The notes under the pieces were generated by a model, which worked only from the letters and a program-made list of their open reading frames with translations, searched no databases and was not told the origin of the DNA. Source: an uncultured Bacilli bacterium (GTDB lineage Bacteria; Bacillota_I; Bacilli_A; RF39; UBA660). Taken from it: DNA of 64,000 nt. Positions 24,999 to 33,979 of this stretch are shown here, in pieces. The stretch's first letter is position 1; each line of letters begins with the position of its first letter. The position numbers were made by a program, and so were the translations under genes. The stretch is from positions 1 through 64,000 of the forward strand of contig CAKOJR010000003.1 of assembly GCA_934090735.1 (NCBI GenBank). The letters are read 5' to 3'.

Positions 24999-25549
24999 TT
25001 TCTTATTTCCACTTCACTGTCTTGGTGTAAATCATATATTATTTCTTCAGTTGTGTCAATATGTAATTCCGTAAATGATATTGGTTCTATTTTTATATGT
25101 GCATCAAAAAGAAATTTATTATCTTTGTAGACATTAACTACTTCGTCATTTACGAATCCTAATTCTAAAGCTTCTTTTTCTCCCATATGAACATGTCTTT
25201 GAGCTAAAATAGCTCCTTTTTTTAATTTTATTTCAGCTTCTTCTGTAAAAATGATAATCGGAGAAGAATCTTTTAAATCACCACTTTTTCTTGATGGTGG
25301 ATTAATGCCCAAATAATTAGCGTCATCTTTAGATAATTCTATTTGATTATATTTTCTAACTGGGCCACAAACTCTTACGTGCTCAATTATGTTATCTCCC
25401 CATTTTAAATTAACTGTTTTTGTGCTCGCATATTGGCCGGGTTGCTTAAGCTCATTTCTTACAGGTAGTTCATCACTGCCAAACAAAATTAAAGCGACCT
25501 CTCTTGATATGTGAACATGTCTTTTACTTACTCCTACTGGAACTATCAT
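24986..25549 (-). CDS. pduL: Phosphate acyltransferase PduL
   Basis: 187 residues with the two-barrel PduL fold and its metal-binding repeats: VGVSKRHVHIS at the N-terminus and AQRHVHMGEKEA in the second half. Exchanges CoA thioesters (acetyl- or propionyl-CoA) with acyl phosphates. No microcompartment shell or pdu genes are near, and there is no N-terminal encapsulation peptide, so it is likely a housekeeping phosphotransacetylase in place of Pta. The ATG at 25547-25549 has AGGTGA 5 bases upstream. Confidence 0.92.
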   Translation of the reverse strand: MIVPVGVSKRHVHISREVALILFGSDELPVRNELKQPGQYASTKTVNLKWGDNIIEHVRVCGPVRKYNQIELSKDDANYLGINPPSRKSGDLKDSSPIIIFTEEAEIKLKKGAILAQRHVHMGEKEALELGFVNDEVVNVYKDNKFLFDAHIKIEPISFTELHIDTTEEIIYDLHQDSEVEIRKCGK

Positions 25550-25616
25550 TGTTATCACCTAGGTAGATTATAGCATAATTTAATGCATCTTGAATTCCAT
25601 TTTACTTAATTTTACG

Positions 25617-26045
25617 CTATAAAAACCTTTTTAGTTTGACAATTGCATTTTTTTGAAATTTTTTAAAATCACATGCTAAGTTATATGATTCTTTACTAGC
25701 ACTTTTTTTGGAATTTTCAATTTTTTTAGATATTTCTAGTTCTCCCATTGTAAGCCCTTGTATTAGCATGTCTGCAATATTTGTGTCGCTATTGTCTGTT
25801 TTAGTTTTCATTTTGATTCCCATACTTGCACTTATCCTTGCAAACATATTTGGCTCAACTGTGTCATCTTCATTTAACATATTTTTAGCTTTTATTTCAA
25901 AATCTTTATAGTCTTTTAAAATATCTTCTACAGCATCTATAATTTTATTTTCCTTGCCATCTAATTCTTTTAATAAAGTATCACAACTTTCTTTGCCCAT
26001 TTTAGCATTTTCGTATACATAATTTAATAATTCATTTGTTTCCAT
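25617..26045 (-). CDS. Small helical protein of unknown function
   Basis: 142 residues, essentially all predicted helix (METNELLNYVYENAK, IIDAVEDILKDYKDFEIKA, GLTMGELEISKKIENS). The pattern recalls ferritin-like four-helix proteins (DUF2383 type), but no metal-ligand set is clear. The start is fixed by GAGGT 5 bases before ATG at 26045. It is 34 bases downstream of the MacB-type ABC gene on the same strand. Confidence 0.6.
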   Translation of the reverse strand: METNELLNYVYENAKMGKESCDTLLKELDGKENKIIDAVEDILKDYKDFEIKAKNMLNEDDTVEPNMFARISASMGIKMKTKTDNSDTNIADMLIQGLTMGELEISKKIENSKKSASKESYNLACDFKKFQKNAIVKLKRFL

Positions 26046-26079
26046 AATACCTCTTTCTAGATTTAGTTTGGTATTATTT

Positions 26080-27933
26080 TTAATTATTATGTAAATTGTC
26101 AATTATTTTTTTCTTTATTGCTATGTTTATTGGAATGGTTGATGCTAATTTTGTAATAAATAGACTAATTAAAATTATAGTTAAGGTAATTTCAAAATTT
26201 ATTTTTACAAGATTGTTTACAGATATTTTAGTACTAACTATGTTATTTATTTTTAAACTTGTTAAAAATACAATTAAAATTGATAATATACTACTTATGA
26301 TGCCAAGAGCGTAGTTTTGGGTTAAAAATATTTTTTTAATTTGTTTTTTTGATATTCCAAGAGTTTTATATATACCAATATCTTTATTTTTTTCCAATAC
26401 GTTTATGTAAGTAACAGTTATAATTAGGATAATTGACACTATTAAAGATATAATACTAAATATAGTTAATGTTATGGTTATTGTGTGTATCAAGGTTTTA
26501 GTAATCTCCAGAGCAGAAGAGGCATCATCAATTAAATTATAATTTTTAAGTTCTCTTTTTAGTTTTTCTTTGGCTTTGAAATTTTGTGGATAAATGTGAA
26601 TATCTGTTATTTCTCCAGAAAGAAGATTATTATTATAAAGTATTCCACTTAAAGCAGAAAAGTAACCATTTGTACTGTTTACAATACCAACAATTTTTAA
26701 AATATTATTTTCTACCTTTATTGTCTTATTTAGTATTTCATCATAAGTCATTTTATCAAGACTTAAATAATCTTTCAAAGATTCACTTATAGAGTTTTCA
26801 TTATTTAATAGAATTACTATTTCATTTTTTGCTTGCGGCATTTTTCCTTTTATTATTGAAAAATAATTTTCACTCGGAATGATGTACGAATTTTCCAGAA
26901 ATTTTTGTTCTTTGGTTTTGCGGTAGTAAGTTATGTATACATCATCAATATTTTTAATAATTTCTAGAAGGTTATCATCTATTTTATTTTTTATGAGGGT
27001 ATAATCAGAAGTAATCCCTATTTCACTTTTATGATATGTATTATTTAAGTTCATATTAAACGTAAGTTTTTCTTTTGGTATTATAATTGGATACGAAAAT
27101 AAGGCGTCTTTTTCCAAACTCTTTATTTCTTCATTTAGACCGTTATTTATTCCTAATACTAAAGTTAAACTGGTTAGGCCTATTGTAGTTGCTAATACTG
27201 TGAGAATATTTCTTATTTTTTGTTCTTTTAAGTAACCTATAGATATTTTGAAAATGTCTTTAAAACTTAACTTTCTTTTATTTTTAGAAATTTTTTTATG
27301 GACATTACATTCTTTAGTAACTTTTCTTTTATTTATAGTCCCATCTTTTAAATAAATGATTTCATCTGCATAAGTATTAGCTAGGGCTTCATTATGGGTG
27401 ATTATTAAAACTAATTTTTCTTTTGATAATTCTTTTAATATTTGCATAATTTTAATACTATTAGCCGTGTCTATAGCACCTGTTGGTTCATCTGCTAGAT
27501 AAACTATTGAATCAGATAAAATACTTCTAGCGATTGCTGTTCTTTGTTTCTCACCGCCACTTATTTTATTTGTTTTAGTATTTTTAATTTTTGATAAGCC
27601 TAGTTTGTTAATTATCCACTCATTATTTTTTGTAATTAAATTTAGATTTTCTTTTATACTAAGAGCATCTATAAGATTATAATTTTGATATATGAAACTT
27701 ACATAGTTTGTATGATAGGTTTCACTTTTTATATCTTTTATGTTTTTATCGTAAAAATACACTTCTCCTTTATCTGGAACTTCAATTTTACCAATAATAT
27801 TTAGTAGTGTACTTTTTCCAGAACCAGATGCACCTAGCACACAAATTAATCCTTTATCAGGCAAAGTTAGATTGATATTTTTTAATACTTTGGTATTATT
27901 ATATGATTTATTGATATTTTTTAATGTAATCAT
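26080..27933 (-). CDS. Fused ABC ATPase and MacB/FtsX-type permease
   Basis: 617 residues. Residues 1-215 are an ATPase of the MacB/LolD group: Walker A GASGSGKSTL, signature ISGGEKQRTAIA, Walker B SIVYLADEPTG, H-loop THNEA. After a short linker comes a transmembrane helix (NILTVLATTIGLTSLTLVLG), an external domain of roughly 190 residues, and three C-terminal helices (ITITLTIFSIISLIVSIILI etc.). This is the mechanotransmission layout used for peptide or antibiotic handling at the membrane. No two-component genes are adjacent. The ATG has AGAGGAGG upstream. Confidence 0.88.
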   Translation of the reverse strand: MITLKNINKSYNNTKVLKNINLTLPDKGLICVLGASGSGKSTLLNIIGKIEVPDKGEVYFYDKNIKDIKSETYHTNYVSFIYQNYNLIDALSIKENLNLITKNNEWIINKLGLSKIKNTKTNKISGGEKQRTAIARSILSDSIVYLADEPTGAIDTANSIKIMQILKELSKEKLVLIITHNEALANTYADEIIYLKDGTINKRKVTKECNVHKKISKNKRKLSFKDIFKISIGYLKEQKIRNILTVLATTIGLTSLTLVLGINNGLNEEIKSLEKDALFSYPIIIPKEKLTFNMNLNNTYHKSEIGITSDYTLIKNKIDDNLLEIIKNIDDVYITYYRKTKEQKFLENSYIIPSENYFSIIKGKMPQAKNEIVILLNNENSISESLKDYLSLDKMTYDEILNKTIKVENNILKIVGIVNSTNGYFSALSGILYNNNLLSGEITDIHIYPQNFKAKEKLKRELKNYNLIDDASSALEITKTLIHTITITLTIFSIISLIVSIILIITVTYINVLEKNKDIGIYKTLGISKKQIKKIFLTQNYALGIISSILSILIVFLTSLKINNIVSTKISVNNLVKINFEITLTIILISLFITKLASTIPINIAIKKKIIDNLHNN

Positions 27934-28004
27934 TTTTACCTCCTCTATTAGTTATTGTTGTAAGAAGAGGCTCCATTTCCTTTTTTTATTTTAATTTTCT
28001 ATAT

Positions 28005-28025
28005 GAAAAAAGCCTTGTTAGGCTT
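28005..28025 (-). terminator. Terminator after gtrA-like gene
   Basis: AAGCCTAACAAGGCTT stem with a T-run in the minus direction, containing the stop codon of the upstream gene. Confidence 0.75.
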
Positions 28026-28410
28026 TAAAGATGTGTTTACCAATTAAATAATTAATAAGTGCTGTTGATGTGCAAGATATTGTTTTTGCAATTAGATTTG
28101 GCAATCTTATAAAGTGAATGCAAAAATACAATATTGAACTATCAAAAAATATTCCTGCTATTCTAGATAAGATAAAAATATTAAATTGTTTTATTGCTTT
28201 TCTTTTTGTTAAAAATGTTCTTTTGAAAACGTATTTACTATTTACATAATAAGAAAATAATACGGAAATAATAAATGCGAGGGTGTTAGAAACGAATAGA
28301 GGTAGCTTTGCATAGTTATACAGAACTGTAAATAAAACAATTTCTATTAAACCAGCGATTGTCCCAAAAAAGCAATACTTAACAAATTGTTTTTTTATTA
28401 AACTTTTCAT
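28018..28410 (-). CDS. GtrA family membrane protein
   Basis: 130 residues, four transmembrane helices. GtrA features: FVKYCFFGTIAGLIEIVLF at the start and VLFSYYVNSKYVF in the centre, followed by a basic RKAIKQF loop. GtrA proteins are thought to move polyprenyl-phosphate sugars across the membrane for glycan modification. Overlaps the phosphatidyltransferase gene by 4 bases. A second GtrA domain is fused to the HAD protein two genes upstream. Confidence 0.88.
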   Translation of the reverse strand: MKSLIKKQFVKYCFFGTIAGLIEIVLFTVLYNYAKLPLFVSNTLAFIISVLFSYYVNSKYVFKRTFLTKRKAIKQFNIFILSRIAGIFFDSSILYFCIHFIRLPNLIAKTISCTSTALINYLIGKHIFKA

Positions 28411-29039
28411 CTAAAGAATATAACTTTTACTAAAACAGCAATTATTAGACAAACACCTAATATTGAAAGAACAATTTTTCCTTTGTCATCTAATTTTTTA
28501 ATTCTCATTCTATAGATAAATGATAGACCAACAAGAATAAAGAAAATTGTTGCAACAATATCAAAATGAGCAAATTTAAAATAGAAACAAATTAAATATA
28601 CAATTGGATAAATTATGGATATGGTTGTGATTGGGGCACCAATAAAATAGCCTTTTTCACTTTTTCCGCAAATATCTAATGTGTTAAAGTATGCTAATCT
28701 TATCATTCCACAGATTGAATAAAAGATAATAGCAATCCATGCGTAATAGCAATTTTTGGGAAGTGCACTTACAGTTAATACTAGTGGAAATACACCGAAA
28801 GCGATTAAATCTGATAGTGAATCTAGTTGTACTCCATATGTGCTTTGTTCTTCTGTTGATTTGTGTCTTCTTGCTAATTTCCCATCAAAACCGTCGCAAA
28901 TTCCTGATAATATTAAAAGGAATATTGGTATTAATTTATTACCATTTATTGCAAATACACATCCTAATAATGCCATGCAAGTTCCTGTCATTGTTAATAG
29001 ATCACAGTCTCTATAAAAACCTATAAATTTCTTTTTCAT
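28407..29039 (-). CDS. pssA: CDP-alcohol phosphatidyltransferase, PssA-like
   Basis: 210 residues, about six helices. The family motif DGxxARx8GxxxDxxxD is complete: DGKLARRHKSTEEQSTYG, then QLDSLSDL. The VQLDSLSDLIAFGV context is closest to phosphatidylserine synthases that use CDP-diacylglycerol, but related enzymes using glycerol-phosphate or inositol cannot be excluded. One base after the HAD-GtrA gene and overlapping gtrA. The neighbourhood links lipid headgroup synthesis with glycolipid export. Confidence 0.8.
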   Translation of the reverse strand: MKKKFIGFYRDCDLLTMTGTCMALLGCVFAINGNKLIPIFLLILSGICDGFDGKLARRHKSTEEQSTYGVQLDSLSDLIAFGVFPLVLTVSALPKNCYYAWIAIIFYSICGMIRLAYFNTLDICGKSEKGYFIGAPITTISIIYPIVYLICFYFKFAHFDIVATIFFILVGLSFIYRMRIKKLDDKGKIVLSILGVCLIIAVLVKVIFFR

Positions 29040-29040
29040 T

Positions 29041-30039
29041 TTACTTCTCCTTCTTAAATACGATAAGTTTACTTATTATATAGTTTGATATTACTATTAT
29101 AATTTGAACTAGTATTTTAGTCAACAGATCGTCTATTTTTAAATATTCTACACCTAGTACCATAAGCCCGGAATCTAGTAGTAGTGTTAATACTCTAGAA
29201 CCAACAAATTTTAAAAATTCGTTAATTTTATTTTTATTTTTACTATGGAAGACAAACCATCTATTTGTAAAATAAGCAAATATTACTGATAGCCCCCAAG
29301 ATAAGATATTTGATATTAAATAATTAATTTTTAATGTTTTAGAAAAGATAGCATATGAGCCAACCGACACGACTGTTGTTAATCCGCCAACGATTAGATA
29401 ATTCCAAAGTTCTTCATTTTTATGATAGATTCCCCATCCCCAATTCCAAAATCTTTTTATTATATTTGGTTTATATGTTTCATAGTCAAAGATTTTGTCT
29501 TTTTTTATAAAGTAACTTTTTTCAGCTATGTCCAGTAATGGTTTATCATGCGTGCTGTCACTATACATTTCTAGTATTTTAGCGTTAGGGTATTTTTCGT
29601 AAAAAGCCTTTACTTTTTCTTCGCCTCTATTATTAGGTTTATTAAACTTTCCAGTTTTTTTATTTACGTCTGACGCTATTAAATCTTTTACGCCTAATTC
29701 ATTACACGTCCGTTTAAGTAAAAATTCTGGTGATGCAGATATTATAATATCTTTGTCATGTTTTTTTTCTAAATAAAAACTTTTAATTTTTGTTTTATTT
29801 ATTTTCCAAAATTCGTTAACTAAACAATCTATATTTTTAAATTTTTTTAGATATGAAAATATATATTCTTTCAATTCTGTGTCAGTTATATTTTTTGATT
29901 TGTATGCTATAAATTTAATAAAAATTTTTGGTAGCATTTTATACATTGATTTATCTTTTTTTAAACAAAATTTGAAGAAATCTATCGATGAGTCTCCGTC
30001 ATAGATAGTTCCGTCAAAGTCGTATAAATAATATTTCAT
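29041..30039 (-). CDS. HAD-IB phosphatase fused to a GtrA flippase-like domain
   Basis: About 332 residues. The N-terminal ~195 residues are a HAD-IB phosphatase: DFDGTIYDGDSS nucleophile motif, ISASPEF motif II and MYSDSTHDKPLL motif III/IV. The C-terminal ~125 residues are GtrA-like with four helices (YLIVGGLTTVVSVGSYAIF, FAYFTNRWFVFHSK). A soluble phosphatase joined to a lipid-sugar flippase-like domain suggests removal of a phosphate from a lipid-linked intermediate. The ATG at 30039 is preferred to a GTG two codons upstream. Confidence 0.82.
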   Translation of the reverse strand: MKYYLYDFDGTIYDGDSSIDFFKFCLKKDKSMYKMLPKIFIKFIAYKSKNITDTELKEYIFSYLKKFKNIDCLVNEFWKINKTKIKSFYLEKKHDKDIIISASPEFLLKRTCNELGVKDLIASDVNKKTGKFNKPNNRGEEKVKAFYEKYPNAKILEMYSDSTHDKPLLDIAEKSYFIKKDKIFDYETYKPNIIKRFWNWGWGIYHKNEELWNYLIVGGLTTVVSVGSYAIFSKTLKINYLISNILSWGLSVIFAYFTNRWFVFHSKNKNKINEFLKFVGSRVLTLLLDSGLMVLGVEYLKIDDLLTKILVQIIIVISNYIISKLIVFKKEK

Positions 30040-30085
30040 TTTCACATCACGTAAATATTGTATCAGATATTTAATTTAATTTAAA

Positions 30086-31351
30086 CTACTTTTCGTCTTT
30101 TCTGATCAAATTAATGATAACTTCGGCTTTTTCTTTCCAATCGTTTTCTTTGGCTTCTTTGTCTAGTAGTTTAATATATTCTTTATCATTTCTAATCTTA
30201 TAAGCTTTTTCTAAGCATTTTATAAAGTCTTCATGATTTTTTCCAATAAGTACAGATTTATATTTTCTACATTCTTGCATATCTGTAGTTACTATTGGCT
30301 TATGAAGAGCCATATATTCAAATATTTTTACTGGGCTTGTTGATTTTGTTATATCATTTAAAATGAATGGAATTGTTAAAATATCGCACTTTTCTGCATA
30401 ATATTTTAATACTTTATAATCTCTTGGACCCATGAAGTAAATGTTTTCTTCACCATTTATATTTTCATCGAATGCTTCATCATATTTAATTCCGAATAAT
30501 ATAATATTATATTTTTGGGTTTTAGCAATTTTTTTAATTAGTTCATAGTCAAACCATTTTGCTAGTGCGCCATAATAACAAACATTGATTTTGCCATTGT
30601 TAAAAATTTGCAATATATCATCTTCTATTTTGTAGTCTTCGAAATGCTGAAAAAATTCATAATCTACTCCGTTTGATGAGACAGCAAGATTTTCTTCACC
30701 TCTTTTTTCTTTTACGTCCTTAGCTAATTCATCTGCTGTTGTTATAATGTAGACATTCTTATTATTCATTGCATATTCATATTTTTCAATAATATTTTGA
30801 GGCAGATTTTTTGTCCCAGCAAGTTCTGGAGAAAGATGATCTATGTATTCATATATAAATTTATATCCGTTATTTATGTAATCTTCGATGTTTTTAACAG
30901 ATAATTTCCAGTCTGTAGAATATAATTGAATATATTTTGGGATATCCATTTTGTTTAGTTCCTCGGCTAATATTTTGTTTAATTTTATATTATTGTAATT
31001 AAATAGATATAAGTTATTTTGAAATTTTTTTAATATTTTTACTTTATCAGTCATTGTTGTTACTTCATAAATCACTAAACAATTATTTTTACTAAGATTA
31101 TTTGCTATATGCTGCGGTCTTTGAAAAAGTGGTACATTATAGCCAAAACTACTTCTCCATAAAATTATTCTGTCATACTTACCAGATAACATTTCTTTTA
31201 TTTCTTTGCGGTATTTATTGGGATTTAATATAACCTTAAAACTTATTTTATCTAAATAGTTTGCAATTACATATGCTCTTAATTTTTTGCAAAAGCCGAT
31301 AAAACCATATTTTTTGTATACATTGATAAGTTTTGATAATTTTTCTTTCAT
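30086..31351 (-). CDS. Glycosyltransferase, GT4-like
   Basis: 421 residues. N-terminal region has RSSFGYNVPLFQRPQHIANNL, typical of GT-B enzymes in capsule and wall clusters. The C-terminal donor-binding region contains PRDYKVLKYYAEKCDILTIP and SPVKIFEYMALHKPIVTTD, the latter supplying the Glu that contacts the nucleotide sugar. No signal peptide. Sugar and acceptor unknown. Begins downstream of the terminator of the long glycopolymer operon and is 46 bases before the HAD-GtrA gene. Confidence 0.82.
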   Translation of the reverse strand: MKEKLSKLINVYKKYGFIGFCKKLRAYVIANYLDKISFKVILNPNKYRKEIKEMLSGKYDRIILWRSSFGYNVPLFQRPQHIANNLSKNNCLVIYEVTTMTDKVKILKKFQNNLYLFNYNNIKLNKILAEELNKMDIPKYIQLYSTDWKLSVKNIEDYINNGYKFIYEYIDHLSPELAGTKNLPQNIIEKYEYAMNNKNVYIITTADELAKDVKEKRGEENLAVSSNGVDYEFFQHFEDYKIEDDILQIFNNGKINVCYYGALAKWFDYELIKKIAKTQKYNIILFGIKYDEAFDENINGEENIYFMGPRDYKVLKYYAEKCDILTIPFILNDITKSTSPVKIFEYMALHKPIVTTDMQECRKYKSVLIGKNHEDFIKCLEKAYKIRNDKEYIKLLDKEAKENDWKEKAEVIINLIRKDEK

Positions 31352-31412
31352 AATATAACCTCATATTTTTTTAACTAATTGTTTTTTCTATTTTTATTCT
31401 ATCAAATTTCAG

Positions 31413-31444
31413 ATATAAAAAAAAGTGAAACGTATTTATTTCAC
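31413..31444 (-). terminator. Terminator of the long glycopolymer operon
   Basis: GTGAAA / TTTCAC stem with an 8-base loop followed by eight T residues in the operon direction, just beyond the stop codon of the sulfatase-fold gene. Confidence 0.82.
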
Positions 31445-31445
31445 C

Positions 31446-32876
31446 TTATTTTAAAATGTAATTTTTATAGAATGATGATGTTGCACTCATATTATTGTAA
31501 AAATCATTAAAACCATATTCTTCTGCAAGAGTTTTTTTGCCAGAAAATAAATTTACTCCTAGAGCAATTTTATCATCAGGAAGTTCATATCCTAGACTTG
31601 CTAAAATTGTTGGATAAATGTCCATATTTGTAAATATTCTGTTTGTTGTGTTCTCTTTTTTTATAACTGGATTTATAAATGCATTATAAATACGTCTTTC
31701 ATTATTAGCTAGTTTTACACTTGAACTCATTGATAAGTGGTCGCCAAGAATAACTATCGTTGTGTCTTTATAATAGTCTTGTTTTTCTAACCAATTAATA
31801 AAATTATTAACTCTTCTGTCGGCACATTCTATTGTTCCGAAGTAGTCATCGCATTTATTAGGACAGTCGCTTGAACAATGTCCATCAGGTGAGTGGGTGT
31901 CAATTGTCATTAATGAATAGTAGAATGGTTTATCTTCTTGTGATAGTGTGGTTATTTCATCTTTTGCTATATCATATAATTTTTGATCTGTTAATCCCCA
32001 TCCAACGGCGTCTTTAGATTCAAACATATTTTTTTCTTTATAATAATCATAGTCATGAATTGTGTAGTTGCCATGGGCATTTAAGTAGCTACCAATACCA
32101 CCAAAAGTAGAATTTGATCCTAGTGAAAACATCATGTTGTATCCTGATTTATCTAATATGTCTCCTAATGCTAATATGTTTGAATAAGTGTAAGTTAGTG
32201 AATTAACGTTTGAAATTGTGGTTTTAATATTTATACCGCCAGTTGTTGCTAATAGTCCTGCTGTTGTCCATGTTAAGCCATTGATAACTCTAGCACCACC
32301 CAATTTGTCAGTGTCTGAAAATGATGTGTTATTTTCAGCAATTTTTGTTAAGTTTGGAATATAGTTCTTTTTGTACTGGCCACCCTTTTCAACAGCTGCA
32401 AATGTTGATTCCATTGATTCAAGATAAATTACAATAAGATTATTTTTCTTCTTAGGTATTTTTATTTTATTATAATCAACTTTAACATAATTTTCTTTGA
32501 TGAATGTTGAATCATTCTTTTGTGATTTTATGTAATTGATAATATCAAGTTTTTTTTGAGCATATAGACACGCAACTACGATTTCACAAATTCCGAATAT
32601 TAATAAAAGAATTCGATATATTTTTTGTTTTTTCTCATCTTTTAAAAATTTGAAGAATAAGAAAAATGCGCAAGTGTAGATTAGAACTGGTAAGATTACC
32701 ATAATTATAAATTTAAGTATTGTATTAAAATCTGTCCCGGATATTGGCGTTGTTAAACAAAACATTATTTCTTCAATGGTTGGATTTGCAAATTGTCTAG
32801 TTAGCCAGAATAACGTGCAAATCAATAGCATTGGAATTAAAGTTAATATGTATAATAAAATCTTTTTAGTTTTCAT
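31446..32876 (-). CDS. LtaS-like membrane sulfatase-fold phosphoglycerol transferase
   Basis: 476 residues. Three N-terminal helices (LtaS has five) anchor an extracellular alkaline-phosphatase/sulfatase fold. Metal and nucleophile region: LIVIYLESMES, then INGLTWTTAGLLATTGG with candidate catalytic Thr. Later metal sites are IDTHSPDGHCSSDCP and TIVILGDHLSMS. By family it transfers glycerol-phosphate or another phospho-group from a lipid onto a polymer outside the cell. It is last in the glycopolymer operon, and overlaps mnaA by 11 bases. Confidence 0.82.
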   Translation of the reverse strand: MKTKKILLYILTLIPMLLICTLFWLTRQFANPTIEEIMFCLTTPISGTDFNTILKFIIMVILPVLIYTCAFFLFFKFLKDEKKQKIYRILLLIFGICEIVVACLYAQKKLDIINYIKSQKNDSTFIKENYVKVDYNKIKIPKKKNNLIVIYLESMESTFAAVEKGGQYKKNYIPNLTKIAENNTSFSDTDKLGGARVINGLTWTTAGLLATTGGINIKTTISNVNSLTYTYSNILALGDILDKSGYNMMFSLGSNSTFGGIGSYLNAHGNYTIHDYDYYKEKNMFESKDAVGWGLTDQKLYDIAKDEITTLSQEDKPFYYSLMTIDTHSPDGHCSSDCPNKCDDYFGTIECADRRVNNFINWLEKQDYYKDTTIVILGDHLSMSSSVKLANNERRIYNAFINPVIKKENTTNRIFTNMDIYPTILASLGYELPDDKIALGVNLFSGKKTLAEEYGFNDFYNNMSATSSFYKNYILK

Positions 32877-33978
32877 TTTTAAATCTTTCTATTATAGCAT
32901 TAACTATATATTCACTTGCATGACCATCACCATAAGGGTTGCTAGCTTTACTCATTTTTTCATATTCTGTTTTATCAGTTAATAATTTTTTAGCTTCTTG
33001 ATAAATTATAGTTTCATCTGTACCAACTAATTTTAGAGTCCCAGCTGCAATGCCTTCTGGTCTTTCGGTAGTATCTCTTAATACTAATACTGGTTTGCCA
33101 AGACTAGGTGCTTCTTCTTGTATACCGCCACTATCTGTCATTATAATATAACTTTTATTTTGAAAATTATGGAAATCAAATACTTCAAGTGGTTCAATTA
33201 ATTTTACTCTATCACAATCTGCAAATACCTCTTTTGCAATATCTCTTACTTTTGGGTTTAAATGGATTGGATAAATAACCTTTACATCAGAAAATTCGTC
33301 AACTATTTTTTTAATAGCTCTAAATATATGGTACATAGGCTCACCAAGATTTTCTCTTCTATGAGCTGTTAACAATATTAGTCTTTCATTTGGCTTAATC
33401 CATTCAAGTTCTGGGTGTGTATAATTTTCATCAACTGTTGTACTCATAGCATCAATTGCTGTGTTACCTGTAACATATATTTTAGATTCATCAATGTTTT
33501 GTTTTAATAAGTTCGATTTACTTAATTCGGTTGGTGCAAAATACATATCAGTCATGCAATCAACCATTTGGCGATTCATTTCTTCTGGGAATGGGCTATA
33601 TTTATCATATGTTCTTAGGCCAGCTTCGACGTGTCCAATTGCGACTTGATTATAGAATGCAGCTAAGGCTCCAGCGAAAGTTGTTGTTGTGTCGCCGTGA
33701 ACCAAAACAATATCTGGCTTGCATTCTTTAATGACATTTTCTAAGCCTGTTAATGCTCTTGTTGTTATGTCACCTAATGTTTGCCCTTGTTTCATAATGT
33801 TTAAGTCATAGTCGGGCTGAATTTTAAAAGTTTCAAGAACTTGGTCTAACATTTCACGGTGTTGTGCTGTTACGCAAACTATGCTTTCTATTTCTTCCCT
33901 TTTTTCTAATTCTTTTACAAGTGGAGCCATTTTAATTGCTTCAGGTCTTGTTCCAAAAATACTCATTACTTTTATCAT
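32866..33978 (-). CDS. mnaA: UDP-N-acetylglucosamine 2-epimerase
   Basis: 370 residues. Converts UDP-GlcNAc to UDP-ManNAc, the donor for TagA/WecG. Motifs: FGTRPEAIKMAPLV, VHGDTTTTFAGALAAFY, LLTAHRRENLG and TDSGGIQEEAPSLGKPVL, the complete family set. Coupled to the LtaS-like gene and 1 base after a glycosyltransferase gene. Presence in the same operon as a TagA domain supports ManNAc incorporation. Confidence 0.95.
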   Translation of the reverse strand: MIKVMSIFGTRPEAIKMAPLVKELEKREEIESIVCVTAQHREMLDQVLETFKIQPDYDLNIMKQGQTLGDITTRALTGLENVIKECKPDIVLVHGDTTTTFAGALAAFYNQVAIGHVEAGLRTYDKYSPFPEEMNRQMVDCMTDMYFAPTELSKSNLLKQNIDESKIYVTGNTAIDAMSTTVDENYTHPELEWIKPNERLILLTAHRRENLGEPMYHIFRAIKKIVDEFSDVKVIYPIHLNPKVRDIAKEVFADCDRVKLIEPLEVFDFHNFQNKSYIIMTDSGGIQEEAPSLGKPVLVLRDTTERPEGIAAGTLKLVGTDETIIYQEAKKLLTDKTEYEKMSKASNPYGDGHASEYIVNAIIERFKNEN

Positions 33979-33979
33979 T

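Noticed and set aside
27934..27999. Possible leader peptide before the MacB-type ABC gene
   Set aside because: An ATG-started 22-codon frame overlaps the ABC start, but its own ribosome site is misplaced and it has no attenuator hairpin.
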